This document shows, in pieces, positions 41,762 to 51,292 of a stretch of 64,000 bases of DNA. The stretch lies in contig NZ_CP026378.1 in NCBI RefSeq assembly GCF_002953215.1, forward strand, positions 4,198,540 through 4,262,539, in the 5' to 3' direction. How positions within the stretch are numbered: position 1 is the first letter of the stretch; every line of letters begins with the position of its first letter. Source of the stretch: Mixta calida. GTDB taxonomy: Bacteria > Pseudomonadota > Gammaproteobacteria > Enterobacterales > Enterobacteriaceae. The notes below the pieces were generated by a model, which was not told where the DNA came from, ran no database searches, and was given only the letters and a program-made list of their open reading frames with translations. The translations under genes were made by a program, and so were the position numbers.

Positions 41762-42781
41762 TCAGCGACTGCTGTTTTCATCCTTACGGGCACGCCCCAG
41801 CAAACTCAATGCTGCCTCGCGCGGTGATTTTTCGCAATACAATACCTGATAAATTTGCTCGGTTATTGGCATTTCGACGCCGTAGCGCGCCGCCAGCGCT
41901 TTCACCTCTTTGGTGTTGCGATAGCCTTCGACCACCTGTCCGATCTGCGCCTGCGCGCTTTCCACATCAACGCCCTGGCCCAACATCATGCCGAAACGAC
42001 GATTGCGCGACTGGTTATCAGTGCAGGTCAGCACCAGATCGCCCAGCCCCGCCATGCCCATAAAGGTGGTAGGATCGGCGCCCAGCGCCTCGCCAAGACG
42101 GCTCATCTCCGCCAGACCACGCGTAATCAGCGCGGTGCGGGCATTGGCGCCGAAGCCGATGCCGTCTGAGATGCCAGCGCCGATAGCGATAACGTTTTTC
42201 ACCGCCCCGCCCAGCTGTACGCCGATAAAATCAGGGTTGTTGTAAACGCGGAAACTTTTGCCACAGTGCAGCAGCTGTTGCAGATCGTCGGCGAACTGCG
42301 GATCGGTGGCGGCCAGCGCAATGGCGGTCGGCAGGCCAGCGGCCAGTTCCTTAGCGAAGGTGGGACCGGAAATGACCGCCAGCGGCAGCGCATCGCCCAC
42401 GATTTCGCGCGCAACATCCTGCAGCAGGCGACCGGTTTCACGCTCAAGCCCTTTCGTAGCCCAAACGATGCGCGAATCGGGACGCAGATGCGGCTTAATC
42501 TGGGCCAGCACCTCGCCAAATACATGGCTTGGCACCACAATCAACAGATCGCGGCTGGCGGCGACGGCGTCGGCCAGATCGGGGTCAGTCGAAAGGGTAT
42601 CGGGGAAAGGCACATCCGGCAGAAAAGCGGCGTTGCAGCGATCGGCTTCCAGCTGCGCTAAATGTTGAGGATTATGACCCCACAACAGCACCTGATGGCC
42701 GTTGCGGGCTAAGGTAATGGCCAATGCGGTGCCGTAAGATCCGGCACCCAGCACGGTAACTGACGCGTTACGCTTATTCAT
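41762..42781 (-). CDS. gpsA: sn-glycerol-3-phosphate dehydrogenase (NAD(P)+)
   Basis: GpsA reduces dihydroxyacetone phosphate to glycerol-3-phosphate for phospholipid synthesis. The 339-residue protein has a Rossmann motif [12 protein letters not shown] (10-21), conserved [34 protein letters not shown] (catalytic Lys) and a helical C-terminal domain. Length equals E. coli GpsA. Its ATG overlaps the secB TGA by one base (TGATG), a tight translational coupling typical of secB-gpsA. Confidence 0.98.
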   Translation of the reverse strand: MNKRNASVTVLGAGSYGTALAITLARNGHQVLLWGHNPQHLAQLEADRCNAAFLPDVPFPDTLSTDPDLADAVAASRDLLIVVPSHVFGEVLAQIKPHLRPDSRIVWATKGLERETGRLLQDVAREIVGDALPLAVISGPTFAKELAAGLPTAIALAATDPQFADDLQQLLHCGKSFRVYNNPDFIGVQLGGAVKNVIAIGAGISDGIGFGANARTALITRGLAEMSRLGEALGADPTTFMGMAGLGDLVLTCTDNQSRNRRFGMMLGQGVDVESAQAQIGQVVEGYRNTKEVKALAARYGVEMPITEQIYQVLYCEKSPREAALSLLGRARKDENSSR

Positions 42782-43242
42782 CAGGCATCCTGACGAGGTT
42801 CGCCGCCTTCTTGCTGCTGCAGGTAGTTCATAAACAGCGCATCGAAGTTGACCGGCGCAAGGTTAAGCTGCGGGAAGGTGCCGCGAGAAACCAGACTGGT
42901 GATGCACTCACGGGCGTACGGGAACAAAATGTTCGGGCAATAGGCGCCGAGGCAGTGCGCCATCTGGGTGCCTTCAATACCGGAGATAGTGAAGATACCC
43001 GCCTGCTGCACTTCGCACAGGAAAGCGGTGTCGGTGCCGACGGACGCCGTCACGGTCACGCGCAGCACAACTTCAAAGACGCCTTCGGCCAGCTGGCTGG
43101 ATGCGGTATCCAGATCCAGTTTCACTTCCGGCTCCCACTCTTTCTGGAAAACCTGCGGCGCGTTAGGCGCTTCAAAAGAAATATCTTTCGTATAGATACG
43201 CTGGATCTGGAATGACATTTCGCTGGTGTTTTGTTCTGACAT
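42781..43242 (-). CDS. secB: SecB, export chaperone
   Basis: SecB is a tetrameric cytoplasmic chaperone that keeps precursor proteins unfolded and hands them to SecA. The 153-residue protein has [17 protein letters not shown], the acidic SecA-binding face and [13 protein letters not shown], as in E. coli (155). It lies in the order yibN-grxC-secB-gpsA and its stop overlaps the start of gpsA. Confidence 0.98.
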   Translation of the reverse strand: MSEQNTSEMSFQIQRIYTKDISFEAPNAPQVFQKEWEPEVKLDLDTASSQLAEGVFEVVLRVTVTASVGTDTAFLCEVQQAGIFTISGIEGTQMAHCLGAYCPNILFPYARECITSLVSRGTFPQLNLAPVNFDALFMNYLQQQEGGEPRQDA

Positions 43243-43292
43243 TATTATTGAGTCCTGTTAGTTAAAAAAATCCATCGGTACGCCAGTGGCCA

Positions 43293-43544
43293 TTACTTCA
43301 GCAGAGGATCAAGCCCTCCGCGGCTGTCCAGCGCGTAAAGATCGTCGCAGCCGCCAATGTGCTGCGCATCGATAAAAATCTGCGGTACGGTGGTACGGCC
43401 GCTGCGCTTGATCATCTCTTCGCGCTTGTTCGCATCGCCGTCAATCGGGATTTCCTCGAAAGCGACGCCTTTCTGGGTCAGCAGCGCTTTTGCCCGGTGG
43501 CAATAAGGGCAGGTTGCTTTGGTATAAATCTCTACGTTAGCCAT
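43293..43544 (-). CDS. grxC: Glutaredoxin 3
   Basis: GrxC is an 83-residue dithiol glutaredoxin that reduces disulfides with glutathione. It has the active site CPYC (about 11-14), the cis-proline TVPQIFI and the glutathione-binding GGCDDLYALD. The ATG at 43544 (MANVEIYTKATCPYC) follows AAGGTG; an upstream in-frame codon adds three residues not found in E. coli GrxC. It is 18 bp downstream of yibN. Confidence 0.97.
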   Translation of the reverse strand: MANVEIYTKATCPYCHRAKALLTQKGVAFEEIPIDGDANKREEMIKRSGRTTVPQIFIDAQHIGGCDDLYALDSRGGLDPLLK

Positions 43545-43562
43545 ATTCAGCACCTTATGAAG

Positions 43563-43994
43563 TTATTTGCCGCGCACCAGCGGCAGATTTTCACTGCTCC
43601 AGCCTGCGACGCCGTCTTTCAGCACGCTGACCTGTTCAAAACCCGCCGCACTCAGCTGAGCCGCGGATTCGAATGCGGAATTACCCGTCGCGCAAACTAC
43701 AATTATGGGCTGGGCTTTATGCTTTTCCAGTTCGCTGAAGCTGCCCTTTTTAATATCCGCCGCCAGAATATTATGCGCGCCGGAAATGTGACCTTTACGA
43801 AACTCATCGCGGGAGCGGATATCGACGACAACCGCATCTTCCTTGTTAATCAGGCGTGTGGCTTCCCCACGGCTGATGGTTTTAACTTTGGAAAACATGC
43901 CTTTAAAGGTGGTCACGATTACCAAAACCAGCAACACGACCCATGCCATACACAGAATGGGGTGATTGCTTGCGAATTGCATAATTTCTTGCAT
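43563..43994 (-). CDS. yibN: YibN, membrane-anchored rhodanese-domain protein
   Basis: This 143-residue protein has one N-terminal membrane helix (about 11-29) and a rhodanese-like domain (about 40-135) with a cysteine, Cys101, in the active-site loop position (VVCATGNSA). Rhodaneses move sulfane sulfur, but the substrate of YibN is not known to me. From memory, E. coli YibN lacks a cysteine exactly here. The ATG at 43994 matches E. coli; a TTG at 44006 is less likely. It is first in yibN-grxC-secB-gpsA. Confidence 0.92.
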   Translation of the reverse strand: MQEIMQFASNHPILCMAWVVLLVLVIVTTFKGMFSKVKTISRGEATRLINKEDAVVVDIRSRDEFRKGHISGAHNILAADIKKGSFSELEKHKAQPIIVVCATGNSAFESAAQLSAAGFEQVSVLKDGVAGWSSENLPLVRGK

Positions 43995-44376
43995 GAGGGG
44001 TAACAACTCCCGACAGGGTTAATAAGCGAAAATGAGGTTTCTGAGTATACCTGCGCCACTTCTCATGTACAGTCGTGAAGCGGGCAGAGTGTCGTTTTCT
44101 GCGGCATAAAGAGGAAAAAAATTGCCGTGGCGCAAACCGGAAGGAAACCAAACGCGCAAAAGAGGCGGCAGAGCACATAATTATCCGCTAAGGTCCTTTT
44201 GACAGAACGAACGGCCTGTTTTTAACAGATATTGCGTGGTTAAAGCGCCAGCTTTGACATGAACAGAAACGGAAAAGCGCGGCCGATTGCTGGCAAGCCG
44301 CTATTCATCGTGGAATAATCGGTTCCTTATGAGGGAAAAAGCATCAGTTTCACACACATGGACTCCAGGTAACTTT
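43995..44376. other. Intergenic region yibN-envC
   Basis: This 382-bp gap separates divergent yibN and envC. In E. coli gpmI lies between these genes; no trace of it is visible. On the plus strand a perfect -35 TTGACA at 44199-44204 has only a weak -10 17 bp on (TTAACA, 44222-44227); a second TTGACA at 44254-44259 has none. On the minus strand TATACT near 44045-44050 could be the yibN -10. Confidence 0.5.
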
Positions 44377-45636
44377 ATGCCCTGTTACGCGCCGTTACGC
44401 AGCAGTTTGTCCGCGCTTTCCGTCAGCCTGTTATGTGCTGGCGCGCTGCTGTTGCCGCTTTATGCTGGCGCGGCGGACGACAGCAAATCCCAGCTGAAAT
44501 CTATTCAGCAGGACATTGCGGAAAAAGAAAAAAGCGTCCGTCTACAGAAGGAGCAGCGCAGCAGGCTGCTGGATCAGCTGCAAAGCCAGGAAAAAGTCAT
44601 TGCCGAAGCCAGCCGCAAGCTGCGCCAGACGCAGCAGCAGCTGACGCGCCTGAACAAAGATATCGACGCCCTTACCCGCTCTATTGAGCGGCTGCAAAAG
44701 CAGCAGGCTCAGCAGGAAAAGCTGCTGGCGCAGCAGCTTGACGCCGCTTTCCGCCAGGGTAAGCACAGCGGCTTACAGCTGCTGCTGAGCGGCGAAGAGA
44801 GCCAACGCAACGAACGCATCCTTTCCTATTTCGGCTACCTTAACGAGGCGCGCCAGAAAACCATCGGCCAATTACAGCAAACGCGCAGCGATCTTGCGGC
44901 GCAGAAGGCCGATCTACTGAATAAGCAGAACCAGCAAAAGTCGTTGCTTAGCGAGCAGCAAACCCAGCAGGCGCGTCTGGAAGAGGCGCGCGCCGCGCGC
45001 AAGAAAACCCTGGCTACGCTGGAAAACGCGCTGGAGAAAGACCAGGCCGACCTGGTAGAAATGCGCCAGAACGAAAGTCGGCTACAGGACAAAATCGCCC
45101 GCGCCGAGCGCGAAGCCAAAGCGCGCGCCGAACGTGAAGCGCGCGAGGCGGAACAGGTGCGTAAACGTCAGGCGCAGGCGAAAGCGAAAGGCTCCACCTA
45201 TAAACCGACCGAAAGCGAACGCTCGCTGATGTCGCGCACCGGCGGCTTAGGACGTCCTGGCGGACAGGCATTCTGGCCGGTGCGTGGCCGTATCGAACAT
45301 CGCTTCGGCGAAACGCTGCAGGGCGAGCTACGCTGGAAAGGCCTGGTGATCGACGCGCCCGAAGGCGCAGAAGTCAAAGCGATCGCCGACGGCCGCGTGC
45401 TGATGGCCGACTGGCTGCAGGGATACGGGCTGGTCGTCGTGGTCGAGCATGGTAAAGGCGATATGAGTCTTTATGGCTATAACCAGAGCGCGCTGGTCAG
45501 CACCGGCGATCAGGTAAGAGCCGGGCAGCCGATTGCACTGGTCGGCACCAGCGGCGGACGCGGTACGCCGTCGCTTTATTTTGAAATCCGTCGTCAGGGA
45601 CAGGCGGTCAACCCACTCCCGTGGTTAGGAAGATAG
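44377..45636 (+). CDS. envC: EnvC, activator of AmiA/AmiB amidases at the septum
   Basis: EnvC is a periplasmic, FtsEX-controlled activator of the amidases that split septal peptidoglycan. The protein has a signal peptide (about 1-33), a long coiled coil (about 35-275, rich in Gln, Lys, Arg and Ala) and a C-terminal LytM-type domain (about 300-419). The metal ligands of active LytM peptidases are replaced (WKGLVID and HGKGDMSLYGYN), as in E. coli EnvC. The ATG at 44377 follows AGGTAA and gives 419 residues, the E. coli length; an open frame 30 codons upstream is not homologous. Confidence 0.95.
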   Translation: MPCYAPLRSSLSALSVSLLCAGALLLPLYAGAADDSKSQLKSIQQDIAEKEKSVRLQKEQRSRLLDQLQSQEKVIAEASRKLRQTQQQLTRLNKDIDALTRSIERLQKQQAQQEKLLAQQLDAAFRQGKHSGLQLLLSGEESQRNERILSYFGYLNEARQKTIGQLQQTRSDLAAQKADLLNKQNQQKSLLSEQQTQQARLEEARAARKKTLATLENALEKDQADLVEMRQNESRLQDKIARAEREAKARAEREAREAEQVRKRQAQAKAKGSTYKPTESERSLMSRTGGLGRPGGQAFWPVRGRIEHRFGETLQGELRWKGLVIDAPEGAEVKAIADGRVLMADWLQGYGLVVVVEHGKGDMSLYGYNQSALVSTGDQVRAGQPIALVGTSGGRGTPSLYFEIRRQGQAVNPLPWLGR

Positions 45637-45638
45637 TT

Positions 45639-46553
45639 TTGTTCTCAGTAAAAAAAATTGCCGCCGCGCTGGGCGGCCTGCTGCTGGCCGCTTCGGCAAA
45701 CGCCGGCAAACTGGCGATCGTGATTGATGATTTCGGCTACCGCCCGCAGCAGGAAAACCAGGTGCTGCAAATGTCTAACGCCATTTCGGTCGCGGTGCTG
45801 CCGACCGCCCCGCACGCGCATGAAATGGCCACCAAAGCCCACCAGCGCGGCCACGAGGTGCTAATCCACCTTCCGATGGCGCCGCTTAGCAAGCAGCCGC
45901 TGGAGCGCGATACGCTGCAACCGGAAATGAGCCAGGAGGAAATCGCGCGCATTATCCGCAGCGCGGTGGCGAACGTGCCCGGCGCCGTGGGCATGAATAA
46001 CCATATGGGCAGCAAAATGACCTCCAGCCTGCCGGGCATGGTGAAAGTCATGCAGGTGCTGGATCACTACAATCTCTACTTTCTCGACAGCATGACGATC
46101 GGCAACAGCCAGGCGACGCGCGCGGCGGCGGGCACCCAGGTGAAGGTGATCAAGCGCCGCGTTTTCCTTGACGATAATCAGAACGAAGCGGAGATCCGCA
46201 AGCAGTTTAATCGCGCGGTGCATCTGGCGCAGCGCAACGGTTCCGCGATCGCTATCGGCCATCCTCATCCCACTACCGTGCGCGTGTTACAGCAAATGCT
46301 GCCGAACCTGCCCGCGGATATTACGCTGGTGCGTCCCAGCCAGCTGCTGAACGAGCCGCAAATCGATCGCCCTGCGCCTGCGCCGTCAACCCCCACGACG
46401 CCGAAGCCGAAGCCGCGTAATCCGTTCCGCGGCCTGGCCGTTTGTCAGACGCCGCAACCGGTCGCGCCGGTGCCGGCAACGCGCGCGCTGTCGGTCATCG
46501 CCGACAGTATTCAGCAGAGCGCGCTGGTGAAAAAAATAGGCAGCCTGTTCTGA
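45639..46553 (+). CDS. yibQ: YibQ, exported divergent polysaccharide deacetylase
   Basis: YibQ belongs to the divergent polysaccharide deacetylase family (DUF610/DdeII). The protein has a signal peptide (MFSVKKIAAALGGLLLAASA) and the conserved mature part GKLAIVIDDFGYRP, HEVLIHLPMAPLSKQPLE, GMNNHMGSKMTS and AIGHPHPTTVRVLQQM, with family metal-site residues Asp, His and His. The start chosen is TTG 45639, six bases after AGGAAG and two after the envC stop (304 residues); a GTG at 45621 would lengthen it by six residues. It is coupled to envC. Confidence 0.88.
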   Translation: MFSVKKIAAALGGLLLAASANAGKLAIVIDDFGYRPQQENQVLQMSNAISVAVLPTAPHAHEMATKAHQRGHEVLIHLPMAPLSKQPLERDTLQPEMSQEEIARIIRSAVANVPGAVGMNNHMGSKMTSSLPGMVKVMQVLDHYNLYFLDSMTIGNSQATRAAAGTQVKVIKRRVFLDDNQNEAEIRKQFNRAVHLAQRNGSAIAIGHPHPTTVRVLQQMLPNLPADITLVRPSQLLNEPQIDRPAPAPSTPTTPKPKPRNPFRGLAVCQTPQPVAPVPATRALSVIADSIQQSALVKKIGSLF

Positions 46554-46567
46554 TCGGTTGCCCATCG

Positions 46568-46603
46568 TCAGGGCGGCCGTAAATCACTATAATGCCGCCC
46601 TGA
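46568..46603 (+). promoter_or_regulatory. Perfect inverted repeat enclosing a TATAAT
   Basis: TCAGGGCGGC (46568-46577) and GCCGCCCTGA (46594-46603) form a perfect 10-bp palindrome whose 16-bp centre holds TATAAT (46588-46593). A poor -35 (TCGTCA, 46565-46570) is 17 bp upstream. It could be a promoter for the following glycosyltransferase with an operator-like palindrome, or the transcript end of yibQ. Confidence 0.5.
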
Positions 46604-46638
46604 TATTTCACCTTCCGTGAGCGTAAGGACAGAGCGCG

Positions 46639-47871
46639 ATGACGCAACCTCGACAAAAAATCCTGTTACTGGATAACGGCAGAGAATGGGGCGGCGGCAC
46701 GAACAGCATGCTGGAGCTGCTCAGGCGCATCGATCGCGACCGTTTCGATATTACCTGCTGCTTTTATTACAACTATCAGCGCGGCGAAGGTGAAACTATT
46801 GAGTCGGTGCTGACGGAGCTTGGCATTCCGGTCATCTTTATTCCGCAACGCAAGCAGCCGCTTTCTGCCAAGCTGCAGAAAGAGCTGCTGCGTTCGCTGC
46901 TGTTTTTCAGCCGTCCGCTAAAAAAACGCGCCACGGATGCAGTTGATCGTCGCTGGCGCGTGGAGCCGAATGCCCGCAGTCTGCGCGCGCTGCTGCAACA
47001 GGGCGGCTATCACACGCTTTATATGAACAACCAGCCCAGCACCAACGTTGAAGGCTATCTGGCGGTAAAAGATCTGCCTGTTGGACTGGTGCAGCATTGC
47101 CGTATCGAACCGCAGCTGAATCCCGCGCTGGTGAAGATGATCAACCAGCGCGTCGACGCCATTATCGCCGTTTCTCACGGCGTCAATCAGACGCTGCGCG
47201 CTAACGGCGTCGATGCCGCACGCTGCTTTACGGTATCCAACGCGATTGATATTTATCAGCCGCTGCCCGATCGCGTGACCGTGCGTGCCCGGCTTGGCCT
47301 GCCGACCGACAGCTTCCTGTTTGGCAGTATCGGCTCGCTAATCGCGCGCAAGGCGACGCATCACACGTTACAGGCGCTCAGCGCCTTCCGTCGCGCCTGT
47401 CCGCAGATAAACTGGCATATGGTGGTGGTCGGCGCCGGTCCGGAACGGGAAAATCTGCAACTGCTGGCGGCGCGGGAAGGCATCGCCGATCGCGTAATCT
47501 TCACCGGCTTTCGTAATAATGCGCTTGATTACCTGGCGGCGATGGATGTCTTTGTGCTGGCGTCACGCAGCGAAGGCCTACCGCGCGTCGTGCTGGAAGC
47601 GATGCTGGTTAATACCGCCGTTATCGGCTCGCGCGTCGTGGGCACCGCCGAACTGATTGATGACGGACGCACTGGCCTGCTGTTTGACTATGGCGATACG
47701 GCGCGTCTCTGTGCGCATATGCAGGCGCTGTGTCAGAATAACGCGCTGCGCCAGCAGCTGATTTCACAGGCGAATGCCAACGTTAAAGCCCATTACGCTA
47801 TCGAACATTATGTCGCAGGCGTCGAAGCGCTCCTGCAGAGCGTGGCAAAGGAACCCCTACCGCATGTTTAA
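46639..47871 (+). CDS. GT4-family glycosyltransferase
   Basis: This 410-residue cytoplasmic GT-B glycosyltransferase has a glycine-rich N-terminal loop (NGREWGGGTNSM), the GT4 C-domain (FGSIGSLIARKATHHTL, KxTHH region) and an EX7E motif in SRSEGLPRVVLEAM. It probably uses a nucleotide sugar in envelope-glycan synthesis; the acceptor is unknown. It sits between yibQ and tdh, a position where E. coli has yibD/waaH, and its stop overlaps the next gene's start by 8 bp. The ATG at 46639 follows TAAGGA. Confidence 0.85.
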   Translation: MTQPRQKILLLDNGREWGGGTNSMLELLRRIDRDRFDITCCFYYNYQRGEGETIESVLTELGIPVIFIPQRKQPLSAKLQKELLRSLLFFSRPLKKRATDAVDRRWRVEPNARSLRALLQQGGYHTLYMNNQPSTNVEGYLAVKDLPVGLVQHCRIEPQLNPALVKMINQRVDAIIAVSHGVNQTLRANGVDAARCFTVSNAIDIYQPLPDRVTVRARLGLPTDSFLFGSIGSLIARKATHHTLQALSAFRRACPQINWHMVVVGAGPERENLQLLAAREGIADRVIFTGFRNNALDYLAAMDVFVLASRSEGLPRVVLEAMLVNTAVIGSRVVGTAELIDDGRTGLLFDYGDTARLCAHMQALCQNNALRQQLISQANANVKAHYAIEHYVAGVEALLQSVAKEPLPHV

Positions 47872-48775
47872 CTTTCTTAATCCGCAATACCGTTACATTA
47901 CTTCTCGCCATAATATCCCTTACGCCCAGGCGGATGTGCAGGGCGAGGTGCCGGTTACCTCTGTGGTCATTCCCTGTACCGGCGCAGATTTTATTGAAGA
48001 AGCGGAACTGAGCGCGCTGTTCGCCGCTCGCTACGCCACGCAGGCTGAAGAGATCGTGATCGTCAGCGACCAGCCCGCCGAGCTGTTCCGTCAATTGCCG
48101 GAAAAAACCCGTGTGGTCACGCTGGATGTGCCGCAGCGTGAAGAAAATTACCGCTATAAGCAAATCTACCGCAGCCGCCTGATTAAGCTACAGGCGCCGT
48201 TGCAGGCACAGACTGACGGCATTTTGATGATCGATTCCGATCTGAATCTGCTGCAGATGCCTGATATCCGCATGAAAGAAGGCCACATTTACTCCAGCTT
48301 CCGTCAGGGGAAAATGATCGCCAAACTGGATAAGGCCGCGCCGGAAAAGCGCCCTGCTTACTATGCGCGCACTATCCGTCCTTTCCTGGTCGATCACGTT
48401 AACGGCGCATTTTTGGCAGCCACGCGCCAGACATGGAAACGCATTTGCCCGCTCTGGCTGACGCTGTTTCAGGATACATGGGAACTGATGGATGATTCAC
48501 AGCCGCCGACCGATCAGCTGCCGCTGGCCGCCCTGCTGGATATGCTGGATATCAAAACCATCAACCTTGGCGAATGGATGAACTGGCCGGTTTCCAAACG
48601 GATTGGCGGCCAGGAGGCGGTGATTCCAAAAGAGGTGGTCGGCGCTCATGGCGGCTTTCCGCTATCGGAGTGGCAGAAATACCTCCAGTCCGCTGATGCT
48701 CCGCTGCTGTTTAAAGGCCAGGACTACACGCGTAAAGTGCGGTACCTGACCGACGCCGAGAAGAAAAAGCAGTAA
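47864..48775 (+). CDS. Uncharacterised protein with a DxD motif (possible GT-A glycosyltransferase)
   Basis: I cannot name this 303-residue protein. Features suggest a nucleotide-sugar transferase of GT-A type: an N-terminal alternating beta/alpha region (VTSVVIPCTG, EIVIVSDQ), DSD at 124-126 in GILMIDSDLNLL, then HVNGAFLAATRQTWKR and GAHGGFPLSEWQKYL. There is no signal peptide or membrane span. The ATG at 47864 lies inside the end of the preceding GT4 gene (8-bp overlap), so the two are coupled and likely act together. AAAGGAA lies about 10 bp upstream. Confidence 0.75.
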   Translation: MFNFLNPQYRYITSRHNIPYAQADVQGEVPVTSVVIPCTGADFIEEAELSALFAARYATQAEEIVIVSDQPAELFRQLPEKTRVVTLDVPQREENYRYKQIYRSRLIKLQAPLQAQTDGILMIDSDLNLLQMPDIRMKEGHIYSSFRQGKMIAKLDKAAPEKRPAYYARTIRPFLVDHVNGAFLAATRQTWKRICPLWLTLFQDTWELMDDSQPPTDQLPLAALLDMLDIKTINLGEWMNWPVSKRIGGQEAVIPKEVVGAHGGFPLSEWQKYLQSADAPLLFKGQDYTRKVRYLTDAEKKKQ

Positions 48776-48786
48776 ACGTTCTACAG

Positions 48787-48811
48787 CCCGCAACGTCCGT
48801 TGCGTTGCGGG
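48787..48811. other. Hairpin between the DxD gene and tdh
   Basis: CCCGCAAC / GTTGCGGG with a 9-nt loop lies between the convergent ends at 48775 and 48828. Neither side has a T-run, so it is only a possible 3'-end structure. Confidence 0.35.
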
Positions 48812-48827
48812 TAAAAATACAGCAGAG

Positions 48828-49856
48828 TTAATCCCAGCTCAGTACGACCTTGCCTGAACGGCCGGACCGCATCTCGTCGAAGCCCTGCTGAAACGCATCG
48901 ATATGATAGCGATGAGTAATGATCGGCGTCAGGTCGAGCCCTGACTGAATCAGCGCCGCCATCTTATACCAGGTTTCAAACATCTCTCGTCCATAGATCC
49001 CTTTGATAAACAGACCCTTGAAAATTACCTGATTCCAGTCAATCGCCATATCTGACGGCGGAATGCCCAGCAGCGCAATGCGGCCGCCGTGATTCATCGC
49101 CTCCAGCATCGCGCGGAACGCCGGCGGCGCGCCCGACATTTCCAGACCGACATCAAAGCCTTCGGTCATGCCCAACTCGCTCATCACCTGTGACAGCGAT
49201 TCACGACTGACGTCGACGGCACGCGTTACGCCCATCTGACGCGCCAGCTCAAGGCGGTAAGCATTCACATCGGTAATCACCACGTGGCGTGCGCCTACAT
49301 GTTTACAGACCGCCGCGGCCATAATACCGATCGGCCCCGCGCCGGTAATCAGCACATCTTCACCGACCAGATCGAACGAGAGCGCGGTATGCACCGCGTT
49401 GCCGAAGGGATCGAAAATGGCCGCCAGCTCATCAGAGATATTTTCCGGGATCTTAAAGGCGTTAAAGGCAGGGATAACCAGATATTCGGCGAAGCAACCC
49501 TGTCGGTTTACACCGACGCCGACAGTATTGCGACAAAGATGGGTGCGTCCGGCACGACAATTACGACAGTGGCCGCAGGTGATATGCCCTTCGCCGGAGA
49601 CGCGATCGCCGACAGAGAAGCCCTTCACCTCCTGCCCCATCGCCACCACTTCGCCCACATATTCATGGCCGACAATCATCGGAACCGGGATGGTTTTCCG
49701 CGACCACTCATCCCAATTGTAAATATGAATATCGGTGCCGCAGATAGCGGTTTTACGGATTTTAATCAGTAAATCGTTATGGCCAGGTTCAGGGATCGGC
49801 GCATCCGTTACCATCCAGATGCCTTCCGTCGCCTTGAGTTTTGCAAGTGCTTTCAT
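48828..49856 (-). CDS. tdh: L-threonine 3-dehydrogenase
   Basis: Tdh oxidises threonine with NAD+ to 2-amino-3-ketobutyrate, which Kbl splits to glycine and acetyl-CoA. The 342-residue zinc MDR enzyme has catalytic zinc ligands Cys39 (CGTDIH) and His64-Glu65 (GHEYVGEV), structural zinc cysteines at 94, 97, 100 and 108 ([15 protein letters not shown]) and the NAD motif [10 protein letters not shown]. It starts 11 bp after kbl, the normal kbl-tdh operon. Confidence 0.98.
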   Translation of the reverse strand: MKALAKLKATEGIWMVTDAPIPEPGHNDLLIKIRKTAICGTDIHIYNWDEWSRKTIPVPMIVGHEYVGEVVAMGQEVKGFSVGDRVSGEGHITCGHCRNCRAGRTHLCRNTVGVGVNRQGCFAEYLVIPAFNAFKIPENISDELAAIFDPFGNAVHTALSFDLVGEDVLITGAGPIGIMAAAVCKHVGARHVVITDVNAYRLELARQMGVTRAVDVSRESLSQVMSELGMTEGFDVGLEMSGAPPAFRAMLEAMNHGGRIALLGIPPSDMAIDWNQVIFKGLFIKGIYGREMFETWYKMAALIQSGLDLTPIITHRYHIDAFQQGFDEMRSGRSGKVVLSWD

Positions 49857-49867
49857 GACCGTACCCC

Positions 49868-51064
49868 TCAGGCAATCACGCCCAGCTGTTTGCCAATACG
49901 CGTAAACGCATCCACCGCCCGTTCAAGCTGCTGATGCGTATGCCCCGCTGAAATTTGCGTGCGGATGCGCGCTTGCCCTTTCGGCACCACCGGATAAAAA
50001 AAGCCGGTGACGTAAATGCCTTCGTTCTGCAATAAACGCGCAAACTCCTGCGCCACCTTCGCTTCTCCCAACATCACCGGAATAATGGCGTGATCGGCGC
50101 CGGCCAGCGTAAAGCCCGCCTTTGTCATCGCCTCGCGGAAATAACGTGCGTTCTCCCACAGGCGCTGCCGCAGCCCGTCGCCTTCGCTCAGCAGATCCAG
50201 CACCCGCAGCGACGCGCTGACGATAGCGGGCGCCAGCGAGTTAGAGAACAGATAAGGACGGGAACGCTGACGCAGCCACTCCACCACCTCTTTTTTCGCC
50301 GCCGTATAGCCGCCGGAGGCGCCGCCCAGCGCCTTGCCCAGCGTGCCGGTAATGATGTCGACGCGCCCCATCACGCCGCAGTATTCATGAGTGCCGCGCC
50401 CACCGGCGCCGACGAAACCGACCGCATGGGAATCATCCACCATCACCAGCGCGTCAAACTCGTCAGCCAAATCGCAAATGCCCTGCAAATTGGCGATCAC
50501 GCCATCCATAGAAAAGACGCCGTCGGTAGCGATAAGGATATGACGCGCATCGGCCGCGCGCGCCTCTTCCAGCCGCGCACGCAGCTCCGCCATATCGTTA
50601 TTGGCGTAGCGGTAACGGCGCGCCTTGCAAAGGCGAACGCCGTCAATGATGGAGGCGTGATTCAACGCATCGGAAATGACCGCATCCTCCGGCCCCAGCA
50701 GCGTTTCAAACAGGCCGCCATTGGCGTCGAAGCAGGAAGAATAGAGAATGGCGTCTTCCATGCCGAGAAAATCGGCCAGGCGCTGCTCCAGCTGTTTATG
50801 GATATCCTGCGTGCCGCAGATAAAACGCACCGAAGCCATGCCGAAACCGTGGCTATCCATGCCCTGCTTCGCCGCCAGCACCAGCGCCGGATGGTTGGCC
50901 AGTCCCAGGTAGTTATTGGCGCAGAAGTTGATCACGTCCTGGCCCGCGCCGATGCGGATATCGGCCTGTTGCGCCGAGGTGATGATACGTTCCTGTTTAA
51001 ACAGGCCTTCCTGCTGCGTCACTGCCAGCTGTTCATTGATTTGACGATAAAAATCTGCAGGCAT
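49868..51064 (-). CDS. kbl: 2-amino-3-ketobutyrate CoA ligase
   Basis: Kbl cleaves 2-amino-3-ketobutyrate with CoA into glycine and acetyl-CoA. The 398-residue PLP enzyme of the alpha-oxoamine synthase family has Lys244 in [16 protein letters not shown], the aspartate in [18 protein letters not shown] and [12 protein letters not shown]. Length equals E. coli Kbl. It leads kbl-tdh and is divergent from hldD. Confidence 0.98.
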   Translation of the reverse strand: MPADFYRQINEQLAVTQQEGLFKQERIITSAQQADIRIGAGQDVINFCANNYLGLANHPALVLAAKQGMDSHGFGMASVRFICGTQDIHKQLEQRLADFLGMEDAILYSSCFDANGGLFETLLGPEDAVISDALNHASIIDGVRLCKARRYRYANNDMAELRARLEEARAADARHILIATDGVFSMDGVIANLQGICDLADEFDALVMVDDSHAVGFVGAGGRGTHEYCGVMGRVDIITGTLGKALGGASGGYTAAKKEVVEWLRQRSRPYLFSNSLAPAIVSASLRVLDLLSEGDGLRQRLWENARYFREAMTKAGFTLAGADHAIIPVMLGEAKVAQEFARLLQNEGIYVTGFFYPVVPKGQARIRTQISAGHTHQQLERAVDAFTRIGKQLGVIA

Positions 51065-51227
51065 TTTTATTCTCCGTTACCGTCTTAGAGTCGGCACATC
51101 ATACTGAACGGCCGCCGGTCAAACGATAATCGGCGCAACAGAATGTCAATTTTGCAGCATATATCACGCCTGCCTGGTTAGTTACATTCCGTTACGGACT
51201 CCTCTGGCTGCCTGCACGCCGATGAAA

Positions 51228-51236
51228 TGTTATGAT
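51228..51236 (+). promoter_or_regulatory. Candidate extended -10 of hldD
   Basis: TGTTATGAT (TG-N-TATGAT) lies 57 bp before the hldD ATG. No good -35 is present, which is usual for extended -10 promoters. A 7-bp hairpin (51252-51270) follows in the leader. E. coli hldD also has heat-shock transcription, but I found no sigma-32 consensus here. Confidence 0.45.
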
Positions 51237-51292
51237 AATGGGTAATTAGGCGCGGAACCCCCTGTTCCGCCTCACTGTTTAAGGTTAAGCAC

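Noticed and set aside
50090-51088. 332-codon open frame opposite kbl
   Set aside because: Kbl is unmistakable on the other strand; long antisense frames arise from the G/C-rich third codon position. No ribosome site or homology.
51065-51292. Sigma-32 promoter of hldD
   Set aside because: No CTTGAAA or CCCCAT elements with the right spacing; only an extended -10 is visible.
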